Notes: a model not told the origin generated them from the sequence alone. A stretch of 64,000 nt of DNA from Lasiosphaeria ovina (GCA_033439765.1 JAULSN010000001.1:1054001-1118000), one strand, 5' to 3'. Shown: positions 12,196 to 23,483, counted from the first letter of the stretch. Translations and numbers: made by a program.

Positions 12196-12753
12196 ATGCC
12201 CGACAAGGACCGCATCTACTTCTCCGTCTACTTTCAGCAGGGCGAGCATGGGACACTGAGAATTCCGAGGGTGTTCCACTGCGACTTGTGGGTCCAGCCC
12301 AAGAACTCTATCAGGGGATATCGCTTCCACGTGAGGAAGCACGTCGCTATGTATTCAAACCTGTTACCCCACCAGCAGCAGCAAGGGTGGGTATACGAAA
12401 CCACCTATGCGGCGAACAACCAGGGCCGCTCCTGGGTCAGTTCCAACCAGGGCATCGGCCGCATCCTGATCGGCAAGCTACCCGACGGCATCGGGGCGTC
12501 GGATGTTGAAGGCGTGGCCAGGATGATCCCCTTGCCCGATGACTCCAAGGACGAGGACTGCTGGACCTGGGCCGGGAATCTAATCAAGGAGCTCCAGAGA
12601 CAGCGTTGGATCCCGTCGTTCTCCTGGACCACGTTCAGACAACGGGCCTACGCAAAGGCCTGCCAGTGGTATGAGGAGAACCAGACATTGGAAAGAGACA
12701 AGCGCCAAACGTGGGACATGTTCGAACTCGAAAAGGGGTGCACCGTCATGTAA
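12196..12753 (+). CDS. Small fungal protein of unknown function with CaaX-like C-terminus
   Basis: Single-exon gene for 185 residues. The frame is open upstream, but ATG 12196 (MPDKDRIYF) is preferred because the protein reads as a compact domain from there and upstream residues are T-rich leader translated. A beta-rich start (YFSVYFQQGEHG), a GYRFHVRK segment, a central RILIGKLPDG and a C-terminal CWTWAGNLIKELQ helix resemble a group of uncharacterised fungal proteins of 150-200 residues (possibly the DUF6914 type; not confirmed). The last four residues are Cys-Thr-Val-Met, which fits a CaaX prenylation box; Met in the last position usually favours farnesylation. If used, the protein would be membrane-anchored. 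No substrate or pathway can be inferred. Confidence 0.7.
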   Translation: MPDKDRIYFSVYFQQGEHGTLRIPRVFHCDLWVQPKNSIRGYRFHVRKHVAMYSNLLPHQQQQGWVYETTYAANNQGRSWVSSNQGIGRILIGKLPDGIGASDVEGVARMIPLPDDSKDEDCWTWAGNLIKELQRQRWIPSFSWTTFRQRAYAKACQWYEENQTLERDKRQTWDMFELEKGCTVM

Positions 12754-12807
12754 AGGACATTCTAATCACCACAGCGCGGGCCGGTGTGGGACTCGAAGGA
12801 AAAGATT

Positions 12808-12873
12808 AAGTTGTGCTAGACATACTATAAGTTGTGCTGGACAAACTACAAGTTGTGCTGGACAAACTACAAG
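12808..12873 (+). repeat. 21-bp tandem repeat, three copies
   Basis: Three head-to-tail copies of a 21-bp unit beginning AAGTTGTGCT at 12808, 12829 and 12850. The last two are identical and the first differs at three positions. It lies in the 3' flank of the CaaX-type gene. Confidence 0.9.
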
Positions 12874-13128
12874 TCGAGAGAGAGTATGAATTCATATAGA
12901 TGCGTCCTGAAAACAGCTGGCTCTGTTCGAAACTACCAAATAGAAATAAATACATGGTCCACGTGCATCAAGACGGGTTTCCAGGCCTCGGGGGGAAGCA
13001 AAATGGTATACGAAGACAACGAATAGGTGTTGAGGCTAATCAATATGCAGAAGCGTGACATTTTCAAGTTTGGGAGGCTTCCTTATCCGTCTAATGAGTC
13101 TAGACCGCCAATTATCTTACTGATGATG

Positions 13129-13512
13129 TCATACGAGAAAAGGAAGAGACCTCTGGGGAACGTTGGAAGAAGTGTTTGCGCCAAGATCTATCCCCGAAGG
13201 GAGCAAAGATCCAGAACACATAGACCAAAGGAGCACAGATCCGCGTCCACAAGGGGAGCTCATCTACCGTGCATCCTCCACGTTACTACCTAAAGTGTGC
13301 TATCACGCTTCTTGCGCAGAGCAAAGCGCGACCAGTCGAAATCCGACGGAGACTTGGCTGGAGTTGCGGCCTTCTCATTCTTCTTGGTTCCATCCTCACT
13401 GTCGGTATCCTCCTCACGCGGGCGTGGCTCAAAGTTAAAGAAGCGAGTACGCCTTTGAGGGAAGGACAATACAACCAACGTTCCCCAGAGGTCTCTCCCT
13501 TTTCTCGTATGA
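13129..13512. mobile_element. Inverted-repeat element (MITE-like) with coding-like interior
   Basis: Two 38-bp arms, 13129-13166 and 13475-13512, are reverse complements with a single mismatch and enclose 308 bp. Homology between the flanks stops abruptly at the inner side. I see no clear target-site duplication outside. The interior reads, on the minus strand from the right arm to 13290, as an open frame whose product looks like a charged protein tail (DTDSEDGTKKNEKAATPAKS, then DFDWSRFALRKKR). That resembles a captured gene fragment. No transposase is present, so if mobile it would be non-autonomous. It could instead be the remains of an inverted duplication. Confidence 0.45.
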
Positions 13513-13948
13513 CAGATGATTATTTTGAAAATTTCATTTAGAAAACTTCATCGGTGGCACCCAGACTTAGATAGGCCCTGTGGTTAGCGGTCAAGAATCC
13601 TGCCACTCCCGACTCTGTCATCATTACTGACGTCAATACTTGTTCCGACCTCGTCGTTGTGCTAATTCATGATCGGGGGTCACCATGGTAGTTCATTAGG
13701 GTGGATAGGTTGGGCCTTGGCATGCTTCACGCTCTCGCGCGCCCCTTGTGCCTCCTCAACTGTGCATACCTATTATCTAGGTAATTAGTTTTCAAAGCAA
13801 GCAAGCGGCGAAACGGGGGTTCAAGTCCAAGTCTAAAGAAGAGTTCGCTTTCAAAGCTCATGATCAAAGACAGGAGGGTACGTATACTTTTCAACATTCT
13901 ATAAACCCGCATTACCATCCTATCCATGCCTAGATTCGACATTGGTAG

Positions 13949-13972
13949 CCCCCCCCCCCCCCCCCCCCCCCC
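13949..13972 (+). repeat. Poly-C run of 24
   Basis: Uninterrupted run of 24 cytosines (guanines on the other strand), a sequence able to form G-quadruplex or i-motif structures and prone to sequencing error. Confidence 0.9.
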
Positions 13973-16900
13973 TCGGAACACTGTTCGTTAATTGCATAAC
14001 TGAATCTTTGAGGAGGTCAAAAAGTCGGCCGGAACAACAAACACACGCCGTCATCAGCCATCATCCCTGATAGCAAAATTACCATAGTCTATTTCAAGGA
14101 GAGACAAACACTCGTTTGATACTCGCTTGGTCGCCAACCAGGACCTCCCTACTTCTAGTCAAAGTCTCTCACGTGGTGTGATTGACCCTTCACACAAGAA
14201 CAAAACATAAGCGCTCACGAAGACACCCCTCACGTCGGGCCGAAGTGACAGTAGGTAGGACACAGGTGTGCGGCCGAGAGGAAGACGTGCTGGTATCATG
14301 GAGTGCGTGACATGTCGTCGCACAAGAATCCACCCAACACACAAAGTTCCAAAGTCGACGGAAGCAATAATTACAATACAACCAGGTCTAACAAAAAAAT
14401 TAAAAAGGGACTCAAAACAGCGGCAATATCTTAATTAGTGCGGAACTGTTATGGGGTTCCAGAGTCCCTGATCAATTTTTCTCAGATGTGGCTGAATGCA
14501 GGGCAAAGTGTGGGGGGGGAATGAGACTCTCTAATGGCCGTAATTAACATTGCCTATACAAGATACAATATATAGATTGGGTAGGGCCGTAACATAGACG
14601 ATAAAGGGATATGCGCGCTTGGGAACGAGGCGCGCATAACTCTGGCTGCTCGGTTTAATCTTACGCCGGAGATGAATGTCGTTATTTTTGAGAGAGTTCA
14701 ATCCCTCCATTAAAGAGAGGACTTTTATTTTCTGACAGACAGACGCTGCAACTTCAAGTTTGACGGAGTCGGTATCCGTACTTACCTAAGCATTAGGGGT
14801 AGGGTCCACGCTGTGACTTTGCTGTCAGTTGTTGGCGTGGTGGAGACATGCTGCTGTTGTTGGCATGTTGGAGAGGTCAAAGCGTGTGAGGCGAGCGCGT
14901 AAAGTGGTTTCCTTTTTACATGGCGGATTGTGGAGCGCCCTTCCCCCCTATTTGCAACTGCACCGATTGAAGAACGTTGTACTCGGTATGGATGGGCTTG
15001 AACTGCCAATTGAGGCTTCAAGATGAGGAGTGTGCAGTCATCATACTCGGCGGTGAATTCAGCACGCCTCTTAAGAAATGATGCGTGCCTCGGTTTTTTT
15101 AACATTGTCGAATGCCAGACAGACAGAGCCGGGGCGTAATCAAGTCAGACTGTCAGATGCAAGACGTCAGACGGCGGTACTTTCGCGCCCCAATCTCGCG
15201 TGAAAGCGGGAAACGGCTGGCGTCAAATCCTCCAGGCGCTAGAACCGCCGAAATTGCATCTCAGCAGCGCAATACGGAATAACGAAATGAACACGTCTTC
15301 AATGTCCAGGCATTCCTTACAGCGCAGACAGATTGCCGATATAGGGAGGGAGTTGGGGACACCTTGTCAGGTCCAGTATCTATACTGAATAGGCGTAAAT
15401 CGATACGTAACCTGGGTAGGGAGAGAAGCAGAGTGTCAAAGACTCAGGACTCGGCAACGTGCGTCGAAATCTACATGCCGCCCCCACCCGCTCTTTGGTT
15501 TTGGGGCGGCTCCCAGACCGACACAACTCTTCTTATCTTGCAGATGGCGGGTGTTGCGTGCATCGAGGAAGTCGGCCAGAGTCTGGCACTTGCATACGGC
15601 ACTGTGTTCCAGTGCGCCTTCCGGACGGATCCTGACCTGCAAAAGATAGGCGGTGCGGCCAATCGAGGTTCTTCGGAGCAACTGGAACCTTTTGGGCAGC
15701 CAGCCAACATCCATTGGATGGGGGATGGTGCCGGCTGTCACGATGGTGCCAAAGTTTTTTTCCTGGCGATCGATCACCTCACAGGAGAAAAAGCCTTGGC
15801 AGCCAAGCCCAGTGAAAAGCCAGTGATGCGAGAGTTTGCCCCTTGAACTCTCGTCGTTGCTTTTCTCTTCCGACTCCGGCTGAATGTGCGTGGCGTGCGT
15901 CATGCAGAATTGTCCGTGCACCCTGGAGTGTGGGTGCGTTCTGGACTCACAGTGGACGACGGAGCAGGCCTAAGGACAAGGCCTCGCATCAGTGTGCTGC
16001 AGGCTCCAGGGAGAAAGTTTGCAACAAAAGCCTTTTTGTCAACAACAAAAACACTGGTTATCCAGAGCGCTGCCGCGAATGGCCGACGAGTTTGCGCGGC
16101 GCAGTGCAGTGCCGGGGCGGCTGGGATGTCGAGTCGGCATTCCGCGTCTTTTGGTGTCCTCCCACTCGTTTGCGACAACAATGACCTGTCGGTCTGTTGG
16201 TTTCTTGCGCGGGCCAACCGCCGGCTGCTGCCCTTAGGCGGCGACCGAGGCGAGCTCGAATCCGGGCCCCAGGAGCCGGGCGAGGAGGGAGGGTGGAGGT
16301 CGTTGGAAAGGGGCACAGAAGGAGCCCCGAGACGGAACCCAACTCTCGAGAGACGGGAGGCAATCATCACCTATCTAGGCTATGAGACGGCGCAAGATCC
16401 TGACTCGGGATGACGCCCCAACCGAGAGCGACTAAAGCACTCGCTCGGCCATGTGGTTGACGATGCCGATCGCAACTGGACTTCATCGTCGTCCGATCCT
16501 TTTGGCTTTGGCCTTTTGGCCTTCTGGTCGCTCGACCCTCCCCCTCACCGCCCCCGGACTGGTGTAGCCGGATTGAGCCAAGCATAATGTATGTATTATG
16601 CAAGAAAATAGTGAGCACAGTGCGTCCAGGATTTGGCCCGTTGGCTCCTTGTGAGATGGGCAGCCCCTGGTCCCTGAGGCAAGGGAGTCCCGGGACTTAG
16701 TATCAGCTTGGCCCGCTCGCGGACATCCCGGGAGAGTTTAGCTCAAAACGCCAGAGGGGAAGATATACTCGTTTATCAATGGAAAACACGAAAGCCCGCT
16801 CCCCTGATTCTCCGAATTAATGTATTCATCATAGTGAAGGCCTCTAGGCGACGTACTACGAGGGTACGCCTCGTAATAAGTGAAATTGTTTGCGGCGCTG

Positions 16901-18407
16901 TGGGGAGAACCAAGCCTTTTTGGTAATTAGGTTGAGGTTGGTGCACTCCGTATTCCCCTCTTCAAATCTCAATCAATCGACCTCGAGCTAGCACGAGCAC
17001 AGCCAAAGGCCGTTAATGGATTATGGGACGAACCCGCTCCAAGTCCAACGGAGTCGGACTGGTCGCCTCCAAGGGAGACCCGTATTGGAAAGCATGGCGG
17101 GGTACGGAGCACTCGACGCGACATCGATTGTCGAGGCGCAGGGCCGTCGCGTAATCCTCCGTCTAAGGCAGGTAATAATCAGGTCATTGTCAATATGAAA
17201 TTGTGCCTACTATGTATACTCTGAGGGTGCGGTGCCATCCCTTAAGGACCCGCCGCCCCATGGGTAATTCGCAATTCCCGTCCAGCTGAGGGCAGCTGGC
17301 CACCTCTCCCGTCATCCCCGCAGCGGTTGTCATTTGCCTTGGGAAACAAAAATTGGAGAATTGATCGGCCCCTGGATGGGATGCTCGCTGTTGAGCCGAG
17401 CTGCCCAAAACTCGGCGAGCCTGGTGAGCAAGAAATGCTTGATTGGGCACTCTGAGCGCCCGGTTGCTGGGGTGCCCTCGCTGTGCGTATGACGACCCTC
17501 TGCTTTTTGGGTGCTCCTTGGCAGCATCTCAGTAACCCAATCTCGTTGATCTGGATACGTGCTCCTGAAGAGGCGTGCGCGCATGCGGGTGACAATGTGA
17601 TGTTGTGCGCGATCCCCCTTCGCTGCAACTGCAAGTCGTATCGGCCATGGAACGGGTTAGTCGAGACCTCGAAACTCCTCCTCTTCTTAAACATAAATAA
17701 TCTTTGTCTGCGGCTATTCGGCGAAAGGGTACCTAGGTTAGTTATTGAGGAATTGCGCAGATAGACCGCCGAGGTATATTTGGAGGGCGGGCAGGAAAGG
17801 ACATCGCTTTCAGCAAGAAATTGTCGGCTTCTCCCTTCTTCCCGCGAGGCGGCCAAAAGCCAACCGGGAATCCGCACGAAGGACCGGGACCAGCAAAAGC
17901 TGGGTCAGGCTGGCAAGCAATTGGCTGCTGCGAGATAAACAGATTGCTGGGGTGCTGCCCTGAAGTGGAGCGGACTTGACGGTTTTGAGTCAAGCCAGGC
18001 ACCGCCTTGGCTGCTTCTTCTTTGGGAGCCCTGGGGTGGTCATCCTTGACCCACTCCTACCGAGACGCACACAGTGCGAGTCCAGGCCCGCCCACTGCTG
18101 ACAATTGTGCTTGCCGTCCTAGCGAGCGCCCCCACTCCTGGTTTTCCTGCTGGCTGTGGTGTTCCGCGCTCACCTCGCACCCTTTCGTATCCTCCTCCTT
18201 CACCACACACCGTCGCCAATCTGTCGACAACCTCAGCCTGCTTGGCTCGATCCCAGCAGCAAGTCTCGAGAGATTTGCCCTGGTTTTGACCGTCCACTCC
18301 TTTGATACATTTCCGCCTTGGATTCGTCGAGCAAAGCGTTACTGCCTAGGTACTTCTTTGTTATCGCCGTGCTCTTGGTCGCCGCGCTTCGTCTTTTCTG
18401 CTCGTCC

Positions 18408-18552
18408 ATGGTGAGTTTGTGACGACGACGCTCTTTTCTCCTTCTCTGCCACGGCAACGCGCTCGACACCGCCGACATTACTTTTTTTCCTTTCTTTGCA
18501 GCGGATCGTGCGCCACTCACGCTTGCGAAATCTGGCTGTGTCTCGTCGCTGA
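18408..18552 (+). promoter_or_regulatory. Leader intron creating a 17-codon upstream ORF
   Basis: An ATG at 18408-18410 is followed immediately by a GTGAGT donor. A 91-nt intron (18411-18501) ends in a long pyrimidine tract and TTTGCAG. After splicing, the ATG is joined to CGGATC and reads 17 codons to TGA at 18550-18552. This is upstream of and separate from the main start at 18760, so the spliced mRNA would carry a short uORF able to reduce translation of the main protein. Inferred from sequence only. Confidence 0.55.
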
Positions 18553-18759
18553 CCGGGCCAGAATCCCAGGTTCGGTAACAATCGTCTTTAATCATTTAAT
18601 CATCGGACCCGGTCATATCACACCAGCACCTTCTCGGCCTTGAAACAGCCGAATCGACTGACATCCTCCTGTCACGAAATCCAACTTCTCAGCAATCGAT
18701 GTCAGCCATTTCGAACTGAGTCGTTCATCGCTCCTGGTGCCGCGGTGCGGCTTGGAAAG

Positions 18760-21627
18760 ATGGCGGCCACAGTTGGGCCAGACAGGATTGTCGAGACTCG
18801 TCTCGTTGTTCCAGCGAGCATGGACAGCATGGCTTCCCAAATGACGCCTCTGTCAAGTTCACCGACGTCGCCAAGATCACAGGCGCCTCTACCGAATCCC
18901 CCATTCGTGTTTCCGGCGCGGCCATCGTCCTCTTCTTCGGCGCCCTCTTCCTTTTCCCGGGCCACGGGCAGGCGACCAATGTCGGCAATTGAGCCCCGAC
19001 AGCCGACTTCTACATTATCTGACATAGAAGATTCGAGATCAAAATCGCCGGCTCTTCCTGTTTTCTCTTTCAACCCTGGAGCAAACTTTGCTCCCGCACC
19101 CGCGGCCGAAAGTTTGTTCCTTAACCCGCCTCAATCTCCCTCGGCCCCAACTTCTCCTCGAGCCATTCCGGCTCGGCCCACGGCCCACGGGCACCGAAGA
19201 GGAGGAAGTGAATTTGTTGGAGGGAGCATTCGTGATGGGGAGGCGATAACCGTGTTGAGCACAAGTCCCACCAAGTCTGAGAGCGGCATGGCTTCGCCTC
19301 TACTTGAACCGACCAAACCCCCTGCTCGCAGGAGGGGACACGCTCATCGCAGGTCTGCGGCTATTTCCAGCCACGACCTTTCGTCAATCATTCTTCCTCT
19401 CCCACAGCAAAATTTGAGGGGAAACAGTGCACCCTCCAGCCCAGCCGTTACCGACAGACCGACCGGCCCTGACTTTCCTGGACTCAAGCAGAGTCCTTCC
19501 GAGTCGGAGCCGGCTTTTCATATAGTTATGGACGTAAGCGGCAGTGATGATACACCGGTTCCCGCTGTTCAGCCGGAGCAACAGCCGAAACCTGTTGCCC
19601 GCAACAGAGTCGGCTTTTCAGATACACTTGAATTCATTCCGAGACCGTTATCTTTGGTTTCGAGTGATGCCTCGAGCACAGCTACCGCTCGGCCTGGGCA
19701 TTCTGGTTCCGGCAGCATCTCGTCTGTCATATCTGTGACGAATGTCGATCGCGATTTGACTCCGACCATGGGGTTCAGCTCGACGCGCAGGATGAACGAG
19801 ACCAGACCCAGCACAGCGGGTGCTATTCTTGAGCGTACAGAAAGCTCCCAGGCCCAAGATCAAGAACAGGAGCAGGCAGCCAGATCTCCGAGAAGAAGAG
19901 GTTCAATTCCTTTCTTGGGCTCGCTGCCACCTCCGTCTCCAGTCAGCCCAACTACGCCGAGCCCGACTAAATCTGGCAAGAAGTGGACGTTCTTCGGTCT
20001 CGACCCGTTTGTAGCAGCCTCCCCATCTCGGTCGCCGCCTATCAGCCCTTGCCCATCGGATTCCCACCCAAAGCAAGCAAACTCGACTTGTTCGTCTGCC
20101 GAACAGATCCCGGATGCTCTTCTCAAGGATACTGAAGACGAAGCAGCCGAGCAGAAGCCCGCTGGGAAAAAGCGGAGCAAGAAACAGAAGAAGGTGAAGA
20201 CCTGGGCAGGGTCCATTTTATCCCGAAAGTCAAAGCAACGGTACGGTAAACAAAAGCGGAGAACTCCGACACCCCCGCCACTTCGGGATGTAGATGGGGA
20301 AGGTTACACCGATGAAGTTATGGAAATGTTTCCGGAGCCGGTCATGCCAACAGTGACGATCACTGGGCTATCCGAACAGGAAGACAGTGTGTCTGGGGGC
20401 TCGCCTCGACGCGACTCGTTTTCCGATGAAGATGAAGATGAAGAGACTTCGTATCCGATGATCGATCTGGATGCAGCACTGGGCCCCTTCAATACACCAC
20501 TGCCAAGGAATCCAGAGTGGGAAGCCGCACAAAAGGCGGGAGGTCTGATCAAGAAGCAGCTGCACAGTGCCGCCGGGATGAGTCGGTTCAGTGGTCCCGG
20601 CATGCATTATCACCACCGGCGGGCTGAGAGCGCTCCAGAGATGGTTCCTTTTGACAGCGGGAGATTCGGATTTCCCCGCTTCGGCAGCAGCTCTACTATG
20701 GCCGACGTCTTTGAAGAGGATGAAGAAGACGAAGGGGTCTCTTCCAAAGAGTCGAGTGGCCACTCAACACCCATTGCCGATACACCAGTTGTCGAAGAGC
20801 CCCAGATTATTGTGGCTGCTGAAGACGATGCCATTGATTCGTCAGATATGGAGGTCCATAGCCCTCTACCCCACGCTAATCACGTCGCTGCACCGCTGGA
20901 GGTCACCCCAAAACGTAGCGGGTTGAGCGAGATTGAGAAACAGCCAGCGAGTGTGCGTACTGGCTCAAGAGGCTCGACTGATTCGCTTCATGAGGATGTC
21001 GTCGTCGACGGAAGCCTTGAACAGCTTCCGGACAATGACGGCTACAACTCCAACTCGGCAACGCCTTCTCCTCGACATGCCCTCCGGCCCAAGGTTTTAA
21101 CTCCAATGGAGGTCAGCCCTCTCAACTTGCCTGTATCCTCGTTGGCGCCTATCAGTCCATATTCTATGACGCAGTCGTCGGCTTTCCCGTCGCCCAGGTC
21201 GCCAATATCGTATGATGCCCATCGTATCTCGACGGCCCCCTCGTCGATTACAGAGGACAATTTCCACTCGCTTCTGATGGGAGAACCCGGCCCCGAGGTG
21301 CGGATATCTGTAGACGATATTCCGTCACTGACTAGCAGCAATTCGACAATGACGCGGGAGAGCATTTTCGGCCACAACCCGCAAGCCAGGCACCCTCCGT
21401 TGAGTGATCAGCCAAGACCCGCATCATTCACGTCGACTGCTTTTGGCCGACGGCGGTCGAGTCTCGCGAGTTTGAGTCGCCTCATCAGCAGCTCGCATGG
21501 AGAACGGAGCAAACTGTCTATGGAAGTAACGATGGACAGCGACACGGAGAAGAAGGCCAAAGTCAGCAAGACCAAGCGTCTGAGCCGGATGGTGCAATTC
21601 TGGAAATCGAAGGAGACCACAACCTGA
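18760..21627 (+). CDS. Ser/Pro-rich protein of the fungal 'cell wall proline rich protein' type
   Basis: Uninterrupted frame for 955 residues from ATG 18760, the first ATG in the frame and in good context (AAAGATGGCG). The protein is largely disordered and rich in Ser, Pro and Thr, with many Ser-Pro sites. Conserved-looking islands: GHAHRRSAAISSHDLS at residues 193-208, GKKWTFFGLDPF in the middle, KVKTWAGSILSRKSK, and a basic tail KTKRLSRMVQFWKSKE at the C-terminus. The GHAHRRSAAISSHDLS block is, as I recall, typical of proteins annotated in moulds as cell wall proline rich protein. I see no signal peptide, GPI signal or membrane segment, so a true cell wall location is doubtful and a cytoplasmic phosphoprotein is more plausible. 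A leader intron and uORF lie upstream. Confidence 0.8.
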   Translation: MAATVGPDRIVETRLVVPASMDSMASQMTPLSSSPTSPRSQAPLPNPPFVFPARPSSSSSAPSSFSRATGRRPMSAIEPRQPTSTLSDIEDSRSKSPALPVFSFNPGANFAPAPAAESLFLNPPQSPSAPTSPRAIPARPTAHGHRRGGSEFVGGSIRDGEAITVLSTSPTKSESGMASPLLEPTKPPARRRGHAHRRSAAISSHDLSSIILPLPQQNLRGNSAPSSPAVTDRPTGPDFPGLKQSPSESEPAFHIVMDVSGSDDTPVPAVQPEQQPKPVARNRVGFSDTLEFIPRPLSLVSSDASSTATARPGHSGSGSISSVISVTNVDRDLTPTMGFSSTRRMNETRPSTAGAILERTESSQAQDQEQEQAARSPRRRGSIPFLGSLPPPSPVSPTTPSPTKSGKKWTFFGLDPFVAASPSRSPPISPCPSDSHPKQANSTCSSAEQIPDALLKDTEDEAAEQKPAGKKRSKKQKKVKTWAGSILSRKSKQRYGKQKRRTPTPPPLRDVDGEGYTDEVMEMFPEPVMPTVTITGLSEQEDSVSGGSPRRDSFSDEDEDEETSYPMIDLDAALGPFNTPLPRNPEWEAAQKAGGLIKKQLHSAAGMSRFSGPGMHYHHRRAESAPEMVPFDSGRFGFPRFGSSSTMADVFEEDEEDEGVSSKESSGHSTPIADTPVVEEPQIIVAAEDDAIDSSDMEVHSPLPHANHVAAPLEVTPKRSGLSEIEKQPASVRTGSRGSTDSLHEDVVVDGSLEQLPDNDGYNSNSATPSPRHALRPKVLTPMEVSPLNLPVSSLAPISPYSMTQSSAFPSPRSPISYDAHRISTAPSSITEDNFHSLLMGEPGPEVRISVDDIPSLTSSNSTMTRESIFGHNPQARHPPLSDQPRPASFTSTAFGRRRSSLASLSRLISSSHGERSKLSMEVTMDSDTEKKAKVSKTKRLSRMVQFWKSKETTT

Positions 21628-22897
21628 GCTGTTCGGGAAAGTTCTTGTCCGGGTCTTCGCCTGGACTGGGAGTGAATACCTAACGAAATCCATTTGCTTT
21701 GGAGAAATGGGGGTTTACAGCCGGAATCGGAGCACAACCCTCTCCACAGACTCGATCAAGCGCTGTACTGCCACGTGCGTACGTGTTCAGTCCGCGCAAC
21801 ACCAGAGCCGGTCGTATCTCTAGCAACCGTGCTTTTGGGGAGCGAAGTAGTCTTGTTTGGACCGCTCGCATGGAAGGGGAAGGCGAGTCACTTCCCCCGC
21901 ACTTTTTGTCACTGCCGAGGACCAAGGAGACTCGTGTAGGATTATCTAAGGGATGGGGTTGTAATACGGAACTCGATGGCGTTTTTGACGATAGCATGAG
22001 CAATATAGTTTGGCGACACTGGCTGGAGAGGCAGAGATCTGATGACAGTTGGTGCAAAGTGGCAAAAGTCAGTCATGGAGACAAGGACATATGGTTGGCA
22101 GGTGGGCGATGATTCTCTGTTTCTCCGAACATATCATTGTACATGGGTCATACCAGGCCACTGGGAAGGGATCCCGGGACCATGCATAGCTCCCAACAAC
22201 GGCATTGAGCATCTAATATGCCCTCTTGGGGCCTCACCAGATATTGGGCCGCAGGCCGAGACAGCTCGACTTTAAAACACGGGGAGGCTATAGGTGGAAA
22301 ACTAGATAGTAATTAACAAGCATTGCCTGCCTAACCAACGTTGCAACATGGGGATTGCGCTGCCTCGGTATCTCATAGTACTCTATTCTGACTGGTTCAC
22401 CTTTTGACACCTCTTGATAAGTTCATCTGTACCGTCTTCCAGGCGATCTCCATTCTTTCGGCATTGAAATGGGGATCCCGGAATCCGGGGAAGCCATCTG
22501 CGGCCTCGGCTAATGATGCCTCTCTCCACAGGCCCACAGCGGGTGAGCTCCAGCTGAGCGTGCTGAGACTGGATGTACCCCGGTCTTTTTCAGCAGCTTC
22601 AATGCACTGTGGACAAGCTTCGCGGGCGGGAACGAGCGATCTCGGGCCATTCAACGGCATTGGATTGGACATCCATGGGCCAAAAAAGCAACGACCTGAC
22701 CTTACCTACAATTCGAGATCAGACGACGATCAATCAATGCTAACCGGTCGCACCTAGCTCAAGAGCCACTTTCTCTTCTATAAAGCGACAACTTCAACCG
22801 AACGATCAAATAATAAAAGCTTGCTCCAGCAAAGCTTCGTCTTCTTCAACAAAAAGGCGAGCTAGGCCAAGAAGGAGAGCGAGGGAGGTACCTGGTG
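21628..22897. other. Intergenic region before PEX4
   Basis: Holds the 3' flank of the preceding gene and the promoter of PEX4. A 91-codon minus frame with an ATG (22672-22397) has plausible codon choice, but no motif or neighbour supports it and I do not call it. Nothing else recognised. Confidence 0.4.
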
Positions 22898-23483
22898 ATG
22901 TCCTCTTCGTCTTCACGCAACGCCTCACGCCGCCTCCTCAAGGAACTCGACACCTGGGCCAAGGTCGAGGCTGCGGACGAAAAGGGCATCGAGCGCCTCG
23001 GCCCCGTCGCCGACGATGAGCTACTGGCCTGGGAAGCGGTGATCAACGGGAGGGGCATCAGCGGAGGATACGAGGGTACGTTGAAAGACGCCTCCGGCGT
23101 ATTGTACACACGCACAGACAGACAAGACATATCGCTGACTGAGTTTTGTGGCAAACCAAACAGACGGCCGCTGGCTCCTGCGCATCACGATCCCGCCAAC
23201 GTACCCGCTGCAGCCGCCTAAGATCGTCTTCGCCACGCCCATCGTGCACGCTAACGTGGCGCTGCAGACGGGCGAGATCTGCCTCGACCTGCTCAAGGAC
23301 GCCTGGACCCCGGCCTACAGCGTGCTCGAGTGTGTGCGCGCCGTGCGCATGCTGCTCGCCAACCCCGCCGTCGACAGCCCGCTCAACGTCGACGTGGCCG
23401 CGCTGCTGCGCGCCGGCGACGCCCTGGGCGCCCGCCACCTCGTCGAGCTGTGGGTCGACGAGGAGAGGTTTACGGGGGAGTAG
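22898..23483 (+). CDS. PEX4: Ubiquitin-conjugating enzyme E2, peroxin-4 type
   Basis: Two exons, 22898-23075 and 23164-23483, with an 88-nt GTACGT...ACAG intron; 165 residues. The UBC fold covers nearly the whole protein: RWLLRITIPPTYPLQPPK, then the active-site segment TGEICLDLLKDAWTPAYS with catalytic Cys99, and a C-terminal VDSPLNVDVAALLRAGD. GEICLDLL followed by the SPLN(V/I)D segment is characteristic of Pex4. This E2 is recruited to the peroxisome and monoubiquitinates the import receptor Pex5 so it can be recycled. The usual HPN tripeptide is His-Ala-Asn here (residues 88-90), keeping the Asn that stabilises the transition state. A general E2 of another class is less likely. Confidence 0.9.

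Larger units (their letters stand above)
12754..18407. other. Gene-poor block of about 5.6 kb
   Basis: The longest stretch without a supported gene. It contains 21-bp tandem repeats, a 384-bp inverted-repeat element, a 24-C run and A/T-richer parts around 14.4-14.7 kb. Frames such as the 155-codon minus frame beginning at ATG 15903 have ordinary-looking codons, but I see no motif, homology or splice support for them. The last few hundred bases before 18408 are C/T-rich and likely belong to the promoter of the next gene. Confidence 0.45.

Noticed and set aside
13575..13650. tRNA-like stretch (GTGGTTAGCGGTCAAGAATCC)
   Set aside because: No T-loop GTTCGA sequence and no pairing acceptor stem.
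15436..15903. 155-codon minus frame from ATG 15903
   Set aside because: Codon choice is not bad, but there is no motif, no recognisable family and no conserved neighbour; kept only as a remark in the gene-poor block.
22397..22672. 91-codon minus frame upstream of PEX4
   Set aside because: Has an ATG and plausible codons but no motif, and an equally long frame is open on the other strand.
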